DNA of 42,779 nucleotides from JAGVWJ01 sp964588555 (GCA_964588555.1 CAZPPT010000012.1:1-42779), one strand, 5' to 3'. Positions 32,298-40,728 are shown, numbered from the stretch's first letter. The notes: generated by a model not told the origin, from the sequence alone. Translations and numbers: made by a program.

Positions 32298-33026
32298 ATG
32301 CGGTTTCTTTACCTTGATTGTTCGGTTGGCATTTCAGGCGACCGGTTTGTCGCAGCACTGCTTGATGCGGGCCTCGAACGGAAAAAATTCGAAACCGAAT
32401 TAAAAAAACTCCCGCTGTCAATAACGTTCTCAATTAAGAAAGATACCACGTACGGGATTGCCGGAACGAGGTTTATTGTTAATGAACAAGCGTACAACGA
32501 CGGCGAAGAGGCTGACCACGAAGAACGTCACCTTGGTGAGATATTTGAAATACTTGACAAGAGCGCGCTTTCAGCAAACATAATAAAACGCGCTAAATCA
32601 ATTTTTTTAAAACTCGCTGACGCTGAAAGCAAAGTGCACGGCAAAGACAAGGCAGACATTCATTTTCACGAGGTGGGCGCAATTGACTCGATTGCCGATA
32701 TCGTTGGTGCCGCAATTGCAGTTGAACTTCTTAGGCCAGATGCAATTTATTCATCTGAAATCAACGTCGGCCACGGCGGGTTTCGTTTTTCCCATGGGTA
32801 CTTTCATGCCCCTTCTTTGGCAACTGCGCATCTTTTGAAAGGGTTTCCCGTATATGCAAATGAGATAAAAGGAGAATTGACTACGCCGACCGGTGCAGCG
32901 ATCATATCTTCGCTTGCATCATATAAGAAATTGCCGCGCATGAAAATCGAAAAAATTGGCTACGGCATCGGTTCACGCGACATCGGGCAGAGTAATGCGC
33001 TTAGGGTGCTTATTGGGGATAAATGA
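32298..33026 (+). CDS. larC: LarC-like nickel-insertion protein, N-terminal part only
   Basis: 242 residues. LarC is the CTP-dependent cyclometallase that inserts nickel into the pincer cofactor. Signatures present: LYLDCSVGISGDRFVAALLDAG, a His-rich stretch EEADHEERHLGEI, DIHFHEVGAIDSIADIVGAA, and PTGAAIISSLA. Full-length LarC has about 400 residues; here the protein stops at GIGSRDIGQSNALRVLIGDK, and the LarC2 part is absent both in frame and immediately downstream. In Lactobacillus the two parts are joined by programmed frameshift. No continuation was seen here in the 190 nt that follow. Leaderless start with a TATA-like element at 32268-32280. Confidence 0.82.
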   Translation: MRFLYLDCSVGISGDRFVAALLDAGLERKKFETELKKLPLSITFSIKKDTTYGIAGTRFIVNEQAYNDGEEADHEERHLGEIFEILDKSALSANIIKRAKSIFLKLADAESKVHGKDKADIHFHEVGAIDSIADIVGAAIAVELLRPDAIYSSEINVGHGGFRFSHGYFHAPSLATAHLLKGFPVYANEIKGELTTPTGAAIISSLASYKKLPRMKIEKIGYGIGSRDIGQSNALRVLIGDK

Positions 33027-33217
33027 CACACATCTTTAAAAAAGTAAATCTCGCTCATGCATAAATGCCTACTCATTGCTATGCCGGTGCTTATGTTGTA
33101 TAGCCGTACTAGGAATGCAAATAAATTATCGGGCCCCATACATGGGATGAATCGTTAATGAGCGGGTTCGACTGAGGGCTTACCTGCCAAAATAAGGGTG
33201 CTGTGATCCGGTTTCCA
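33027..33217. other. 191-nt gap between larC and GNAT gene
   Basis: The sequence is more GC-rich than a typical intergenic stretch here and contains AT-rich AATAAATTAT followed by GGGCCCC. GCGGGTTCGACT at about 33161 resembles a tRNA T-arm, but no partner stem or cloverleaf could be built, even allowing introns. No ORF is convincing. It may hold an RNA gene I cannot identify. Confidence 0.25.
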
Positions 33218-33787
33218 TCAGAGGCGCTTAAGTGCAAGTATCCCACGGTTCGTCCGGTGAAACTCATAATTCTCCGACAAAAACAACTTTTCAAGCTGGC
33301 TTCCAGATTCACGGATGTAGTCACCAAGATCCCCCCTTGGGAGGTCCTCGCTCAGGTATGCAATGACGTACTTCATTCCTTGGCTTTTTGCGTCTTTTTC
33401 TCGTTCCTGCAGCAGTACTCTCCTAATCCCTCGCCCCTCATACGCAAGAAGCACTGCCGGATCTTCCATATAAATTGCGTTTGCCTCGCCGTTTCGTATT
33501 TCCTTTTTTTCTTCGTCATAATGGGTAGGCCACGATAACCCGACGCCGATAAGCATCCGGTTTACATAACACCCGAAGGAGACGTTATACTGTACAATGT
33601 TAAGCACTTCCTTTTCAGTGACGTCAAATGAGCATTTTCGCATTACCTTTACCGCATCTTCCACATCTTCCTCAGTGATCTGCTTTACCTCGGTGTAATC
33701 CTGGTCAAGAAGATGCAAGAACTTTTTCTTTGCACTGGGGATTTCCTTTACCTCCTTTTTTTCCTCAACCTTAAACGTTTCGCTCAT
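33218..33787 (-). CDS. GNAT-family N-acetyltransferase
   Basis: 189 residues. A Lys/Glu-rich N-terminal tail of about 35 residues is followed by a GNAT domain. Motif A is VLLAYEGRGIRRVLLQERE, with the acetyl-CoA loop R-x-x-G-R-G-I-R (here YEGRGIRR), after EANAIYMEDPAVL. The C-terminus has EKLFLSENYEFHRTNRGILALKRL, the usual Y/F-x-F end of the fold. Substrate unknown. An AT-rich stretch upstream (33800-33900) separates it from the divergent lipoprotein gene. Confidence 0.78.
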   Translation of the reverse strand: MSETFKVEEKKEVKEIPSAKKKFLHLLDQDYTEVKQITEEDVEDAVKVMRKCSFDVTEKEVLNIVQYNVSFGCYVNRMLIGVGLSWPTHYDEEKKEIRNGEANAIYMEDPAVLLAYEGRGIRRVLLQEREKDAKSQGMKYVIAYLSEDLPRGDLGDYIRESGSQLEKLFLSENYEFHRTNRGILALKRL

Positions 33788-33931
33788 GGTTTCACGTACT
33801 AATGATGTATGACAAATTTTTAAACGACTCTTATTTCACTTTATTAGTTTTAATTTATAATATATTATGGTATAAATTGGAAAGCGTAAAATTTATATTC
33901 CCAAAACGGGATAAATAAATGCGGTGATTGC

Positions 33932-35731
33932 ATGAAACTACTATACAGTGCCGTCGCAATTATCGCAGTGCTCCTGTTTTTTGCAGGATGTGCACAGGAT
34001 TTGACGCCAGGCGACAACATAACGAACGGCAATATGACCAACAGGACAGACAACATGACAGGGCCGAACATAACGGACAATCGAACGAATATGACAAACA
34101 TAACGAACGTTACCCGGCCGAACATAACAAACGTAACTAATATTTCGAGGCCAAACGTGACAAACGTAACAAGGCCAAACATAACGAATGTGACAAACGT
34201 CACGAGGCCAAATGTATCAATCAACGTAACGAACGGTACTGGAGGCAATGTAACAAATGATACCGGACGACTTTTGATAACCCTTGATGTTCAGGATATG
34301 AACGCAAGCAATATCTCTTCAGTAAAGCTAACTGTTGAGCGTATTTTCTTGCCAACTGGTTTGTTAGCTGACCAGCTTGCCCCAATAGCAAACGGATCAC
34401 AAGAGTACGATCTATCAGTTCTTGGGGATACTGAAAGGCATTTAGTTATCGCAGACACGCGGCTTCAGTCGGGAACCTACGATCCCGTACGGATGCGCCT
34501 GGAACTTGGCGCAGTTTCAGTGACCCATACTAACGGAACCAATTATAGCGCGCGGCTGCCGGTCGACCAGGTCAACCTTACTGCCCTATTGAGCGTACTG
34601 CCAAACGAAACATCGGCTATTACGATGAATCTGCATATGGGCGATTCGCTTCGCGTAAATGCAGCTGGCGACTACGTATTTGAACCGCGTTTTGACTTTG
34701 AAACACGTCAAAACGTCCGTCTTGGCACACGGGATGCACAGGGGCGGATTGAAATTTTCGGCGGCGAGTTAATCACGAACAACACCATTGGGGGCGACCA
34801 AGGAGGGGTCGTTAACCAGAATCAGACAGGCAACCAGACTACAAACCAGACACTCCAGGGAATGGGGAGGGTTTTGGTTTCACTTGCCCATGTAGGTTCA
34901 AATGAGACAGGCGCTGATTCAGTCAAGATGGTCGTTGACCGGATCTGGGTTCGAAGCGAAACGGGCCAAAACTGGGTGCTTGCCTCTTCCGTACCGCGCA
35001 TACTTGACCTTACTGAGTTAAGCGGTGTTGAGAGCCACGCAATACTTGCGGACATGCCGTTACCAACCGGTACCTATGACCAGGTACAGGTGCGGGTATC
35101 GATCCCCGCCGTGATCGTAACAGACGAGGCACAAAATGATTTTGCCGCATTCCTTCCGGCACGGGAAATGAATTTCACCGGTACGCTTGCGGTGCTGCCG
35201 AATCTCACGTCTGCGGTTATCTTTAACGTTAACACTGCAGATTCGCTTCATACGACCGCGCGCGGCGAGTATGTCTTTGCCCCTCTCATCGGCTTTGAGA
35301 CGCGCGAGAATGTCCTTACGGGTACGCGTGATGCAGCGGGACGTATGGAAATTACTGCTGGCAGGCTCATCTCAAACAGCACGGTAGGTGTCAATGAGCT
35401 TGGTATGGTGGGTGAGAACGTCACATTCCCGACAGGTACCGTTTCGATTGTGGGCGGGTCTATCAGGGTGCAGGGTGTGAATTTCACAACTGGAAATCTG
35501 ACGACGGGTAATGTGACCGGAAACGTCTCCACGATTGGAAATACCTCGGCCAACCAGACAAATGCCACCAGCAACGTAACAAGCGGGAATACGAGTACGG
35601 TGCAAAACACAACCAACCGTACGACTACGAATACGACCGGTAGTAATATAAGCGGCGGAAACACAAGTGGCACTGGTAATACGACTGCAAACACAAGCGG
35701 GATTACTGGCGCACCCGGTTTTCCGTACTAA
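33932..35731 (+). CDS. Sequon-saturated lipoprotein with two DUF4382-like domains
   Basis: 599 residues. Lipobox FFAGC (Cys at about residue 20). Residues 28-115 are almost entirely N-x-T/S glycosylation sequons (about 22 by eye), such as NIT, NVT and NRT, arranged as repeated NVTRPNITNVT-like units. Two homologous beta-rich domains follow (about 118-285 and 312-478). Each has GRLLITL or GRVLVSL, SVK-(L/M)-x-V-(E/D)-RI, (L/M)-x-(S/T)-GTYD-x-V-(R/Q)-(M/V)-R and FETR-(Q/E)-NV near the end. These match DUF4382-type domains of unknown function. The tail (about 520-599) is again Asn/Thr-rich with many sequons. A heavily N-glycosylated, membrane-tethered surface protein is likely. Confidence 0.75.
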   Translation: MKLLYSAVAIIAVLLFFAGCAQDLTPGDNITNGNMTNRTDNMTGPNITDNRTNMTNITNVTRPNITNVTNISRPNVTNVTRPNITNVTNVTRPNVSINVTNGTGGNVTNDTGRLLITLDVQDMNASNISSVKLTVERIFLPTGLLADQLAPIANGSQEYDLSVLGDTERHLVIADTRLQSGTYDPVRMRLELGAVSVTHTNGTNYSARLPVDQVNLTALLSVLPNETSAITMNLHMGDSLRVNAAGDYVFEPRFDFETRQNVRLGTRDAQGRIEIFGGELITNNTIGGDQGGVVNQNQTGNQTTNQTLQGMGRVLVSLAHVGSNETGADSVKMVVDRIWVRSETGQNWVLASSVPRILDLTELSGVESHAILADMPLPTGTYDQVQVRVSIPAVIVTDEAQNDFAAFLPAREMNFTGTLAVLPNLTSAVIFNVNTADSLHTTARGEYVFAPLIGFETRENVLTGTRDAAGRMEITAGRLISNSTVGVNELGMVGENVTFPTGTVSIVGGSIRVQGVNFTTGNLTTGNVTGNVSTIGNTSANQTNATSNVTSGNTSTVQNTTNRTTTNTTGSNISGGNTSGTGNTTANTSGITGAPGFPY

Positions 35732-35757
35732 TTTTTTTTCTTTTTTTATTTTCTTTT
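35732..35757. terminator. T-rich bidirectional termination region
   Basis: Between two convergent stop codons the 26 nt are nearly all T on the plus strand, with T-runs of eight, seven and six. Oligo-T is the usual archaeal termination signal. It should act mainly on the plus-strand lipoprotein transcript, since the minus strand reads as A-runs. Confidence 0.5.
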
Positions 35758-36849
35758 TTAACAATACTCGCTGTTCTTACCAGATAGCCCGTCTGTTGCA
35801 GGTAAGTTTCTTACAAGTTCTTCTTGATCTTTAGGAAGATAGTCAAACCAACAGAGCGCATGATATGCTTGTGCAGACTCGTCTCTATGCGCTTTTCGAA
35901 ATTCCTGGTTTTGTGATGCCCTATTCTCCTTTCTTAGATCATAAGCGCCCCAGTCAAACCCATTTCCATCTTGGCTGTTGCTTGTTATAATTTCCCCCGC
36001 TTCAACTAAAACTGGTGTAACTTCAGTTGTTCTTGAGTCGCGGTAACTGCGTATTGGCACTGTGTCTATTATTGCCTGGAATTTTGGAGCAAGTGTGTTT
36101 CCTAAATGTCCTATACGATGCATTATCCCGCATGGATGCTGTATATCAAACATATAATGGATGCCAAACTCGTCTGTAAAATGAGCTACATCTACGATAT
36201 AGCCGTCAAACGGGGCGCGTATTTCTGTTTTTTCTGCTCCACTTGTTGTAATTCCTCCGTGAGGCTTAAAATCGCCACCTCGTATCTGGCCAGGATACAA
36301 AATAGATGTTGCAAGATCCAAATCCACTGGTGATTGAAATTCGAGCGGTTCAGGGCACGCTGGCGGTTTTCCTGTCGGTATCCATTTTTGATCTTGGTAT
36401 TGCCATATGACTATCGTTTGGTCTAATGCAGTTGTCTTATTGAGTGGTTCAATTACCATTGTTTCATTGCTTATTTGCACGTATTTCTCTTCATCCTGAC
36501 CGCCTATTTTTAGTAACGAGAGCATGGCTTTTAGTTCATCTATTTTTTCCTTTGGGTAATTTTTTTCAAAGTATTTGATTCGGTTACTTATTTCTTCATG
36601 TGCTTCTGCTGTTATTCCCCCTGTTTTGAGCGCCATTTGAAGCTGGGATTTTAACGCATCAAGTTCTGAATAATCAGGTTCCTGCACGTTTTCTGTATTT
36701 TGGGCAGGTACATTCATTGGTTTTTTAGATGTCTCTTCACCGCGTGTATTTGTAGGCATCACATCATTTTTTTCAGTGCTTTTAGACACACAGCCAGAAA
36801 TCAGAATGAGAAATACGATTATTGCTACAACTATTTTATGAGTTACCAT
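35758..36849 (-). CDS. Lipoprotein with M23/LytM-like domain
   Basis: 363 residues from ATG 36849, which gives a standard lipoprotein signal (IVVAIIVFLILISGC). The longer frame from 36897 adds 16 polar residues. A helical Glu/Lys-rich segment (about 60-130) is followed by a domain with the M23 order: GGDFKPHGGI, IRAPFDGYIVDVAHF, IHYMFDIQHPCG and HRIGHLGN. The canonical zinc ligands H-x-x-x-D and H-x-H are only partly kept (PHGG, HRIGH), so peptidase activity is doubtful and the fold may serve binding. Archaea lack murein, so the target is unknown. Confidence 0.68.
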   Translation of the reverse strand: MVTHKIVVAIIVFLILISGCVSKSTEKNDVMPTNTRGEETSKKPMNVPAQNTENVQEPDYSELDALKSQLQMALKTGGITAEAHEEISNRIKYFEKNYPKEKIDELKAMLSLLKIGGQDEEKYVQISNETMVIEPLNKTTALDQTIVIWQYQDQKWIPTGKPPACPEPLEFQSPVDLDLATSILYPGQIRGGDFKPHGGITTSGAEKTEIRAPFDGYIVDVAHFTDEFGIHYMFDIQHPCGIMHRIGHLGNTLAPKFQAIIDTVPIRSYRDSRTTEVTPVLVEAGEIITSNSQDGNGFDWGAYDLRKENRASQNQEFRKAHRDESAQAYHALCWFDYLPKDQEELVRNLPATDGLSGKNSEYC

Positions 36850-36893
36850 GTGAGTGCTTATCTTGTAGCTATTATAAGTGTTTGTTTTGAGCT

Positions 36894-37091
36894 TCATTTC
36901 CGTTTTAGATTTTTTTCTTTTTTATATTTGCCGAGTTTTAGAAAACAGTTCTTATGATACATATTTCCGGCATGCGTTATTCCTCTAGAAAGAAATCTGC
37001 CATATAATCCAGGCATTTTACCTGCAATTACAAATGGATCGCCTGACTTTATCTCATCGCCGCATTTTACGCATATCGTTTTGAACAACAT
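36894..37091 (-). CDS. Small zinc-finger protein
   Basis: 65 residues. The pattern CVKCGDEIKSGDPFVI then, after about 25 residues, MYHKNCF gives C-x2-C and H-x2-C, a treble-clef type zinc site. The tail KLGKYKKEKNLKRK is strongly basic. Similar small archaeal proteins are annotated only as zinc-finger proteins. Its start is 19 nt from the island's left boundary repeat, so its promoter may have been changed by the insertion. Confidence 0.6.
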   Translation of the reverse strand: MLFKTICVKCGDEIKSGDPFVIAGKMPGLYGRFLSRGITHAGNMYHKNCFLKLGKYKKEKNLKRK

Positions 37092-37109
37092 ATTTATCTC
37101 TCTAATAGA

Positions 37110-37125
37110 AATTGGGCCCGTTGAG
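37110..37125. repeat. 16-bp direct repeat, island end distal to the tRNA (att site)
   Basis: AATTGGGCCCGTTGAG is identical to 41672-41687, where it is the 3' end of tRNA-Ile (acceptor strand plus T-stem strand). Here the rest of the tRNA is absent, as expected for the far attachment site made by site-specific integration into a tRNA gene. Confidence 0.75.
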
Positions 37126-37245
37126 CAGGGAAGTTTCGGGTCTTGGGTCTAGCGTCGTGGGTTTTACGTCTTGAGTCCAGGAGTCTTGTGTCCTGAGTTT
37201 CGCGTCTCGAATTTGCTGTGATCTAGATATGGTTTTGGTCATGGG
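37126..37245. repeat. Degenerate GTCTTGAG-like repeat array inside the island's left end
   Basis: Short imperfect units such as GTCTTGGGTCT, GTCTTGAG (37168-37175), GTCTTGTGT (37183-37191) and CCTGAG recur over about 75 nt. The same words occur in inverse orientation just inside the other island end (41640-41662). No ORF. Confidence 0.45.
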
Positions 37246-37251
37246 TTCACC

Positions 37252-38169
37252 TCATATTTTATTATAAAAATCTAATTTATTTTTGAAGTCTTCGATCAAC
37301 TTCGGATTTTCTCTTAGTTCATATATTTCTTCTATCTTTTGTTTAACATCTTCGATCTTTTTCACTTTGATCGGTTTATTTTTGTATTTCGTCATAACGC
37401 CGTCTACTTCAGCAATAAATAAATCGAGAGTTGGCTTTTGTTTTTGCCAAGTACTTAGCTCTTCTAAAATATTTTCTGGGAACAGTTCCTCCAGATAGTT
37501 TATAATAACTGATTCTATTATTTTAGGATAGTAATCTCGTTCTTGTAAAAATATAGTGATTAGATTATTTTGAATCATCCAATAATGGTAGTTAAAAATT
37601 AATTCTAAATCAACTCGTTTAATTTGGCCATATGGATCTTCTAAAGCTACTTTTTTTTCTTGAAATGAATATATTCTTACTACTCCTAAACTCTTAGCCG
37701 CAGCAATATCTGTATGGGTAAATCTACATAAAAGTCTATACACCGCTTCGTACATTTTTTTTGCATCTTTATGTGCAAATCCTTTATGTAATTCACTTAC
37801 ACTCAATTTTTTACTATCATCTAAAAAATATTTAACTTTTTCCGGAAATTCTATTGCATAATAAAATGAGCACATTGTTTCATAAACTGCTCGTAGCAGA
37901 ACAAACCTTGCAATTAGTGTTTTTGAATTTTTTTCTCTTAAATTATTGATTACGGAGATTATGTTATATGCCTTAAGATAAAGACTTCCAACTACCATGC
38001 TTGGGCTATCTTCTTTTAAATATTGAATTGGAAGTTTGTCAATTATAGTGCTTAATATCGCAGTTAATCTTTCATTTTCTTTTTCTAGAAGACTTGTCCA
38101 AAAATCACTTTTTTTCATATAATTATTTATAATTTTATCAGGGTCTTGTAGTAATTCCTGGTTTGTCAT
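37252..38169 (-). CDS. DUF5677/HEPN-like helical protein
   Basis: 305 residues, all-helical. The block RFVLLRAVYETMCSFYYAIE resembles the start of DUF5677-type proteins. YRLLCRFTHTD lies in the position of the HEPN-type R-x(n)-H motif. HEPN proteins are often ribonucleases in toxin and defence systems, but the catalytic pattern here is only suggestive. The C-terminal 50 residues are Lys/Glu-rich and probably coiled coil. It overlaps the preceding four-helix-bundle gene by 4 nt, so the two are co-expressed. Confidence 0.55.
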   Translation of the reverse strand: MTNQELLQDPDKIINNYMKKSDFWTSLLEKENERLTAILSTIIDKLPIQYLKEDSPSMVVGSLYLKAYNIISVINNLREKNSKTLIARFVLLRAVYETMCSFYYAIEFPEKVKYFLDDSKKLSVSELHKGFAHKDAKKMYEAVYRLLCRFTHTDIAAAKSLGVVRIYSFQEKKVALEDPYGQIKRVDLELIFNYHYWMIQNNLITIFLQERDYYPKIIESVIINYLEELFPENILEELSTWQKQKPTLDLFIAEVDGVMTKYKNKPIKVKKIEDVKQKIEEIYELRENPKLIEDFKNKLDFYNKI

Positions 38170-38525
38170 ATATTGTCACCATTCATTGTCTTTCTTAGAT
38201 TAAATAACATCGACCTTATCTTCACCAACCGATTCATAAAATCCAAATGCTCTCTTTGCGGCAGTACTTTCAGTTCTTGCATCATATCAAGCCAAAACTC
38301 CGTTTCGTTGGCTTCCCCTACGTACGTCATAACCTTCTGCCTTTGCTGCGGTTTTGATTCAAATGCTGCCATTTCTGCTAGGTTTGCGCAAATTGAAGAA
38401 GCAGAAGCAAGAATTTGCTCTTTTGCTCGCAGCGCAACTTGCTTGCTATCAAAGAAAACGTACAAATCCTTTGAAAGCCGAAATGCTTCTTCATACACCT
38501 TAAGATTTTTGAAGTTTTGAGTCAT
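38166..38525 (-). CDS. Four-helix-bundle protein (S23/IVP family)
   Basis: 119 residues. The pattern LKVYEEAFRLSKDLY, then ILASASSICANLAEMAAFES, then YVGEANETEFWLDMM, is typical of the four-helix-bundle family first found as an ORF in 23S rRNA intervening sequences and related to the accessory protein Avd of diversity-generating retroelements. No reverse transcriptase is nearby. Members often occur in islands and may bind nucleic acid. It is sandwiched by 4-nt overlaps between its neighbours. Confidence 0.85.
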   Translation of the reverse strand: MTQNFKNLKVYEEAFRLSKDLYVFFDSKQVALRAKEQILASASSICANLAEMAAFESKPQQRQKVMTYVGEANETEFWLDMMQELKVLPQREHLDFMNRLVKIRSMLFNLRKTMNGDNI

Positions 38526-38725
38526 TCCTCATCACCGGTGAAATACCAAACTCTTCCATCAGAGTATACTTCTGTTTCATTACTCCAGTTTATCTCTCTT
38601 ATGTTTCTCAATTTTATTTCCTCTATTTTCATATGCAACACCTCCAGTCCGATGCCCTGCTCTTTAAGATTTAAGAGGGCGAGGAAGGAGGTGTACGACT
38701 GACGAGCCCAGTGTCTAGAATTCAT
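38522..38725 (-). CDS. Small ORF upstream of four-helix-bundle gene
   Basis: 67 codons from ATG 38725, or 36 from the internal ATG 38632 (MKIEEIKLRNIREINW). The stop overlaps the next start by 4 nt, which suggests coupling. The C-terminal part ends acidic (VWYFTGDEE). There is no recognised family and no cysteines. The first half lies in GC-richer sequence than the second, so the shorter form is at least as likely. Confidence 0.4.
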   Translation of the reverse strand: MNSRHWARQSYTSFLALLNLKEQGIGLEVLHMKIEEIKLRNIREINWSNETEVYSDGRVWYFTGDEE

Positions 38726-38828
38726 GTTTCTTGGAGCGAACCGAAGGCTTGCGCTTTAACTGCTTTTCATGTTGAGCGAAGGGGAGAGGATTAAAATAAG
38801 CACGACCGCAGGGAGAGAACGGAGCGAC
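38726..38828. other. 103-nt purine-rich noncoding gap
   Basis: Contains repeated GAGCGAA/GAGCGAC words on the plus strand in sequence more GC-rich than the rest of the island. No ORF, stem-loop or promoter stands out. Confidence 0.3.
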
Positions 38829-39686
38829 TTAATGATTTTCGTTACTTAGAATATACTCTATGATTTGTTTTCCGAAATTAGTCCATCGGTATGAAACATC
38901 AAAATTTATCGAATTTTGTGGGAAGTTTCTTGTCGCGTACAAAAGCCCCAATTCTAGTAATCTTGATATTGATATTTCAATTTCACCTAGGTTTTGGTCT
39001 TTAAAGTGCTGTCTTTCATCTTTATTGGGAATAAAATTCCCTTCACCGGATCGATTATTATATTGCTTTATAATGAACAAACAACCCGCATCAAGCAATT
39101 TTGTAGTCGAACGAACCAATTTATCCGAATAAAAGTTTTTACTTTTTAGTGCCTCTAGTAATATTTTTTCAAGCCATTTTTCAAAATTTTCTTTTTTAGA
39201 ATCCCATGGTTCGTAATTCATTCCTTCAATATCAACTGGATAATCTCCTTTTTTGTTTTTATCCTTGATTATAATTATCTTTTCTGGATTTCTAATGACC
39301 TGTGCTATCCCAAGCTCATAAAGAACATTATGATTTACAATCTTTCTCTCATGAATACAATTATCTTCATTATCCTTAGTTTCTTTGCAAATCTCGCAAA
39401 AAGTTTTTTGATTGTATTTCCCATCTATTGATAGATCAAAAAGAAGCAGTGTTGAGTGAGCAATTCCATCCAATACCTTGGTTAAAATTAAATTGCTATT
39501 TTTATCACTCTCTGAAGTTTTAACTTTCAATTTTAGCCTTCCACATACATTTTCTATTTTTTCTAACTTTTCTTTAGAATTATAAAATGGCATGCACACA
39601 AAAAGCGTTTCTTCCCCTTTACTTTGCAAATCATCAACCAAATTAGGCAAGAATAAATTTTCAAAAAATGTTTTTGGATACATCAA
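38829..39686 (-). CDS. TIR/nucleoside-deoxyribosyltransferase-like protein with zinc finger
   Basis: 285 residues. The first 165 have the order of small nucleotide-binding Rossmann-like domains of the TIR or deoxyribosyltransferase type: ETLFVCMPFYNSKEKLEKI, AHSTLLLFDLS, then NHNVLYELGIAQVIRNPEKIIIIKD. The N-V-x-YELG-x-A motif holds the conserved Glu of these folds. A small Cys/His insertion (CEICKETKDNEDNCIHE) lies between, probably a zinc site. The C-terminal 110 residues are winged-helix-like. Such proteins occur in NAD-linked defence systems; a defence role is inferred from this and from the island context. Divergent from the membrane protein at 39763. Confidence 0.6.
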   Translation of the reverse strand: MMYPKTFFENLFLPNLVDDLQSKGEETLFVCMPFYNSKEKLEKIENVCGRLKLKVKTSESDKNSNLILTKVLDGIAHSTLLLFDLSIDGKYNQKTFCEICKETKDNEDNCIHERKIVNHNVLYELGIAQVIRNPEKIIIIKDKNKKGDYPVDIEGMNYEPWDSKKENFEKWLEKILLEALKSKNFYSDKLVRSTTKLLDAGCLFIIKQYNNRSGEGNFIPNKDERQHFKDQNLGEIEISISRLLELGLLYATRNFPQNSINFDVSYRWTNFGKQIIEYILSNENH

Positions 39687-39727
39687 ATCACATGTACTGT
39701 TCTCAATTTCTAAATTGCTTTCTACAG

Positions 39728-39737
39728 AAAAGAATAA
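39728..39737 (+). promoter_or_regulatory. TATA-like box of island membrane protein gene
   Basis: GAATAAATAG lies about 25 nt before ATG 39763, fitting a leaderless start. Confidence 0.4.
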
Positions 39738-39762
39738 ATAGTGCGTTGATTAACTTCAATCT

Positions 39763-40728
39763 ATGGATGAAATCAAGAAAGAATCTAGATCCCCCACAGA
39801 ACTGATACTAAGCATTCCGGATTCAATAGTTGATCTACTAAAATCTCTCTTGGGAGAGAAAATAAAAATTAGCGATACTGCTTGGTCTGGTTTAAAATTG
39901 CTTGGAACTTTAAGTTTTATCTACTTTACTAAAGACTACTCAAACACATATTTTATTCCTTTACTGGCATTTGTATTTATGCTGATATTGCTCGAAATAT
40001 TTGTCAATAATTTACCTGTATTAAAAAAAATGTTTAAAGTAGGGATTTCTGCTAAAGAGATTGGAGAGAAAGATTTATCTTATATAGAAGTTTTAGATGC
40101 AATAGAAACATATAAGTTTACTGATTCAGAACTTATAACCATCCTTGAAAAAACTAAAAAGAAAAGTAATCTAACTCCTACCTTAATTGATACAGTAATA
40201 GAAGAACAAACAATAGGCCCGGCCGTTGTTAATTTTCTAATCGAATTAGACGAACTAACAAGAGAACATATAATTAAAATATTCAAGTTTGATTCTGGTT
40301 TGATTACAAAAAAACAAGCCAATCAAATTATGAATAGATATAATTATGATAAACAGATCTATTTTGCGTATCTAAAAACTCAAAAAAGCGCGCTAGACTA
40401 CTGTATTGAAAAAAATAAAAACATCTCTTTTATAAGTAGAGAATCTATAACTAGACCAGCTAAAAATCTAATATTAGTTATATCAGCTCTTCTAATTTTT
40501 TACTCTTTTTTAGTTCCAAGTGGAAACATGGACCCGAATTTACATCCTGAAACGAGAGGCATTAGTTGCTGGCAAAATGGAGGATATATTATATATTGTG
40601 GTTTTACTGTGGCTATGGAGAGTCTAGCACTGGGTCTTGTTACTTGGGGATTTCTGACGGGAATTTTAGTTTTGATAATGCTATATTATGACCATGTTTA
40701 TCTGCCAAATAAATTTAAGGCTACCTAA
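39763..40728 (+). CDS. Island membrane protein
   Basis: 321 residues. Two adjacent membrane helices at about 45-88, a cytoplasmic helical domain of about 150 residues with charged segments, and two more helices at about 232-250 and 280-308. The layout is an intracellular domain between membrane pairs. No catalytic motif was recognised. It is divergent from the TIR-like gene with a 76-nt gap; it could be the membrane effector of a two-gene system or a separate cargo gene. Confidence 0.6.
   Translation: MDEIKKESRSPTELILSIPDSIVDLLKSLLGEKIKISDTAWSGLKLLGTLSFIYFTKDYSNTYFIPLLAFVFMLILLEIFVNNLPVLKKMFKVGISAKEIGEKDLSYIEVLDAIETYKFTDSELITILEKTKKKSNLTPTLIDTVIEEQTIGPAVVNFLIELDELTREHIIKIFKFDSGLITKKQANQIMNRYNYDKQIYFAYLKTQKSALDYCIEKNKNISFISRESITRPAKNLILVISALLIFYSFLVPSGNMDPNLHPETRGISCWQNGGYIIYCGFTVAMESLALGLVTWGFLTGILVLIMLYYDHVYLPNKFKAT

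Noticed and set aside
33140..33175. Possible C/D-box guide RNA (GATGA ... CTGA words)
   Set aside because: The distance between the would-be C and D boxes is about 30 nt, too short, and no C'/D' pair or terminal stem is present.
33100..33200. tRNA gene suggested by GCGGGTTCGACT
   Set aside because: No acceptor, D-arm or anticodon stem could be assembled on either strand, even when allowing introns as in tRNA-Ile.
34000..34260. CRISPR-like or tandem DNA array
   Set aside because: The repetitiveness comes from N-x-T/S codons inside an open reading frame, with no spacers or regular period.
38166..38525. Diversity-generating retroelement based on the Avd-like four-helix protein
   Set aside because: No reverse transcriptase and no template/variable repeat pair were found nearby.
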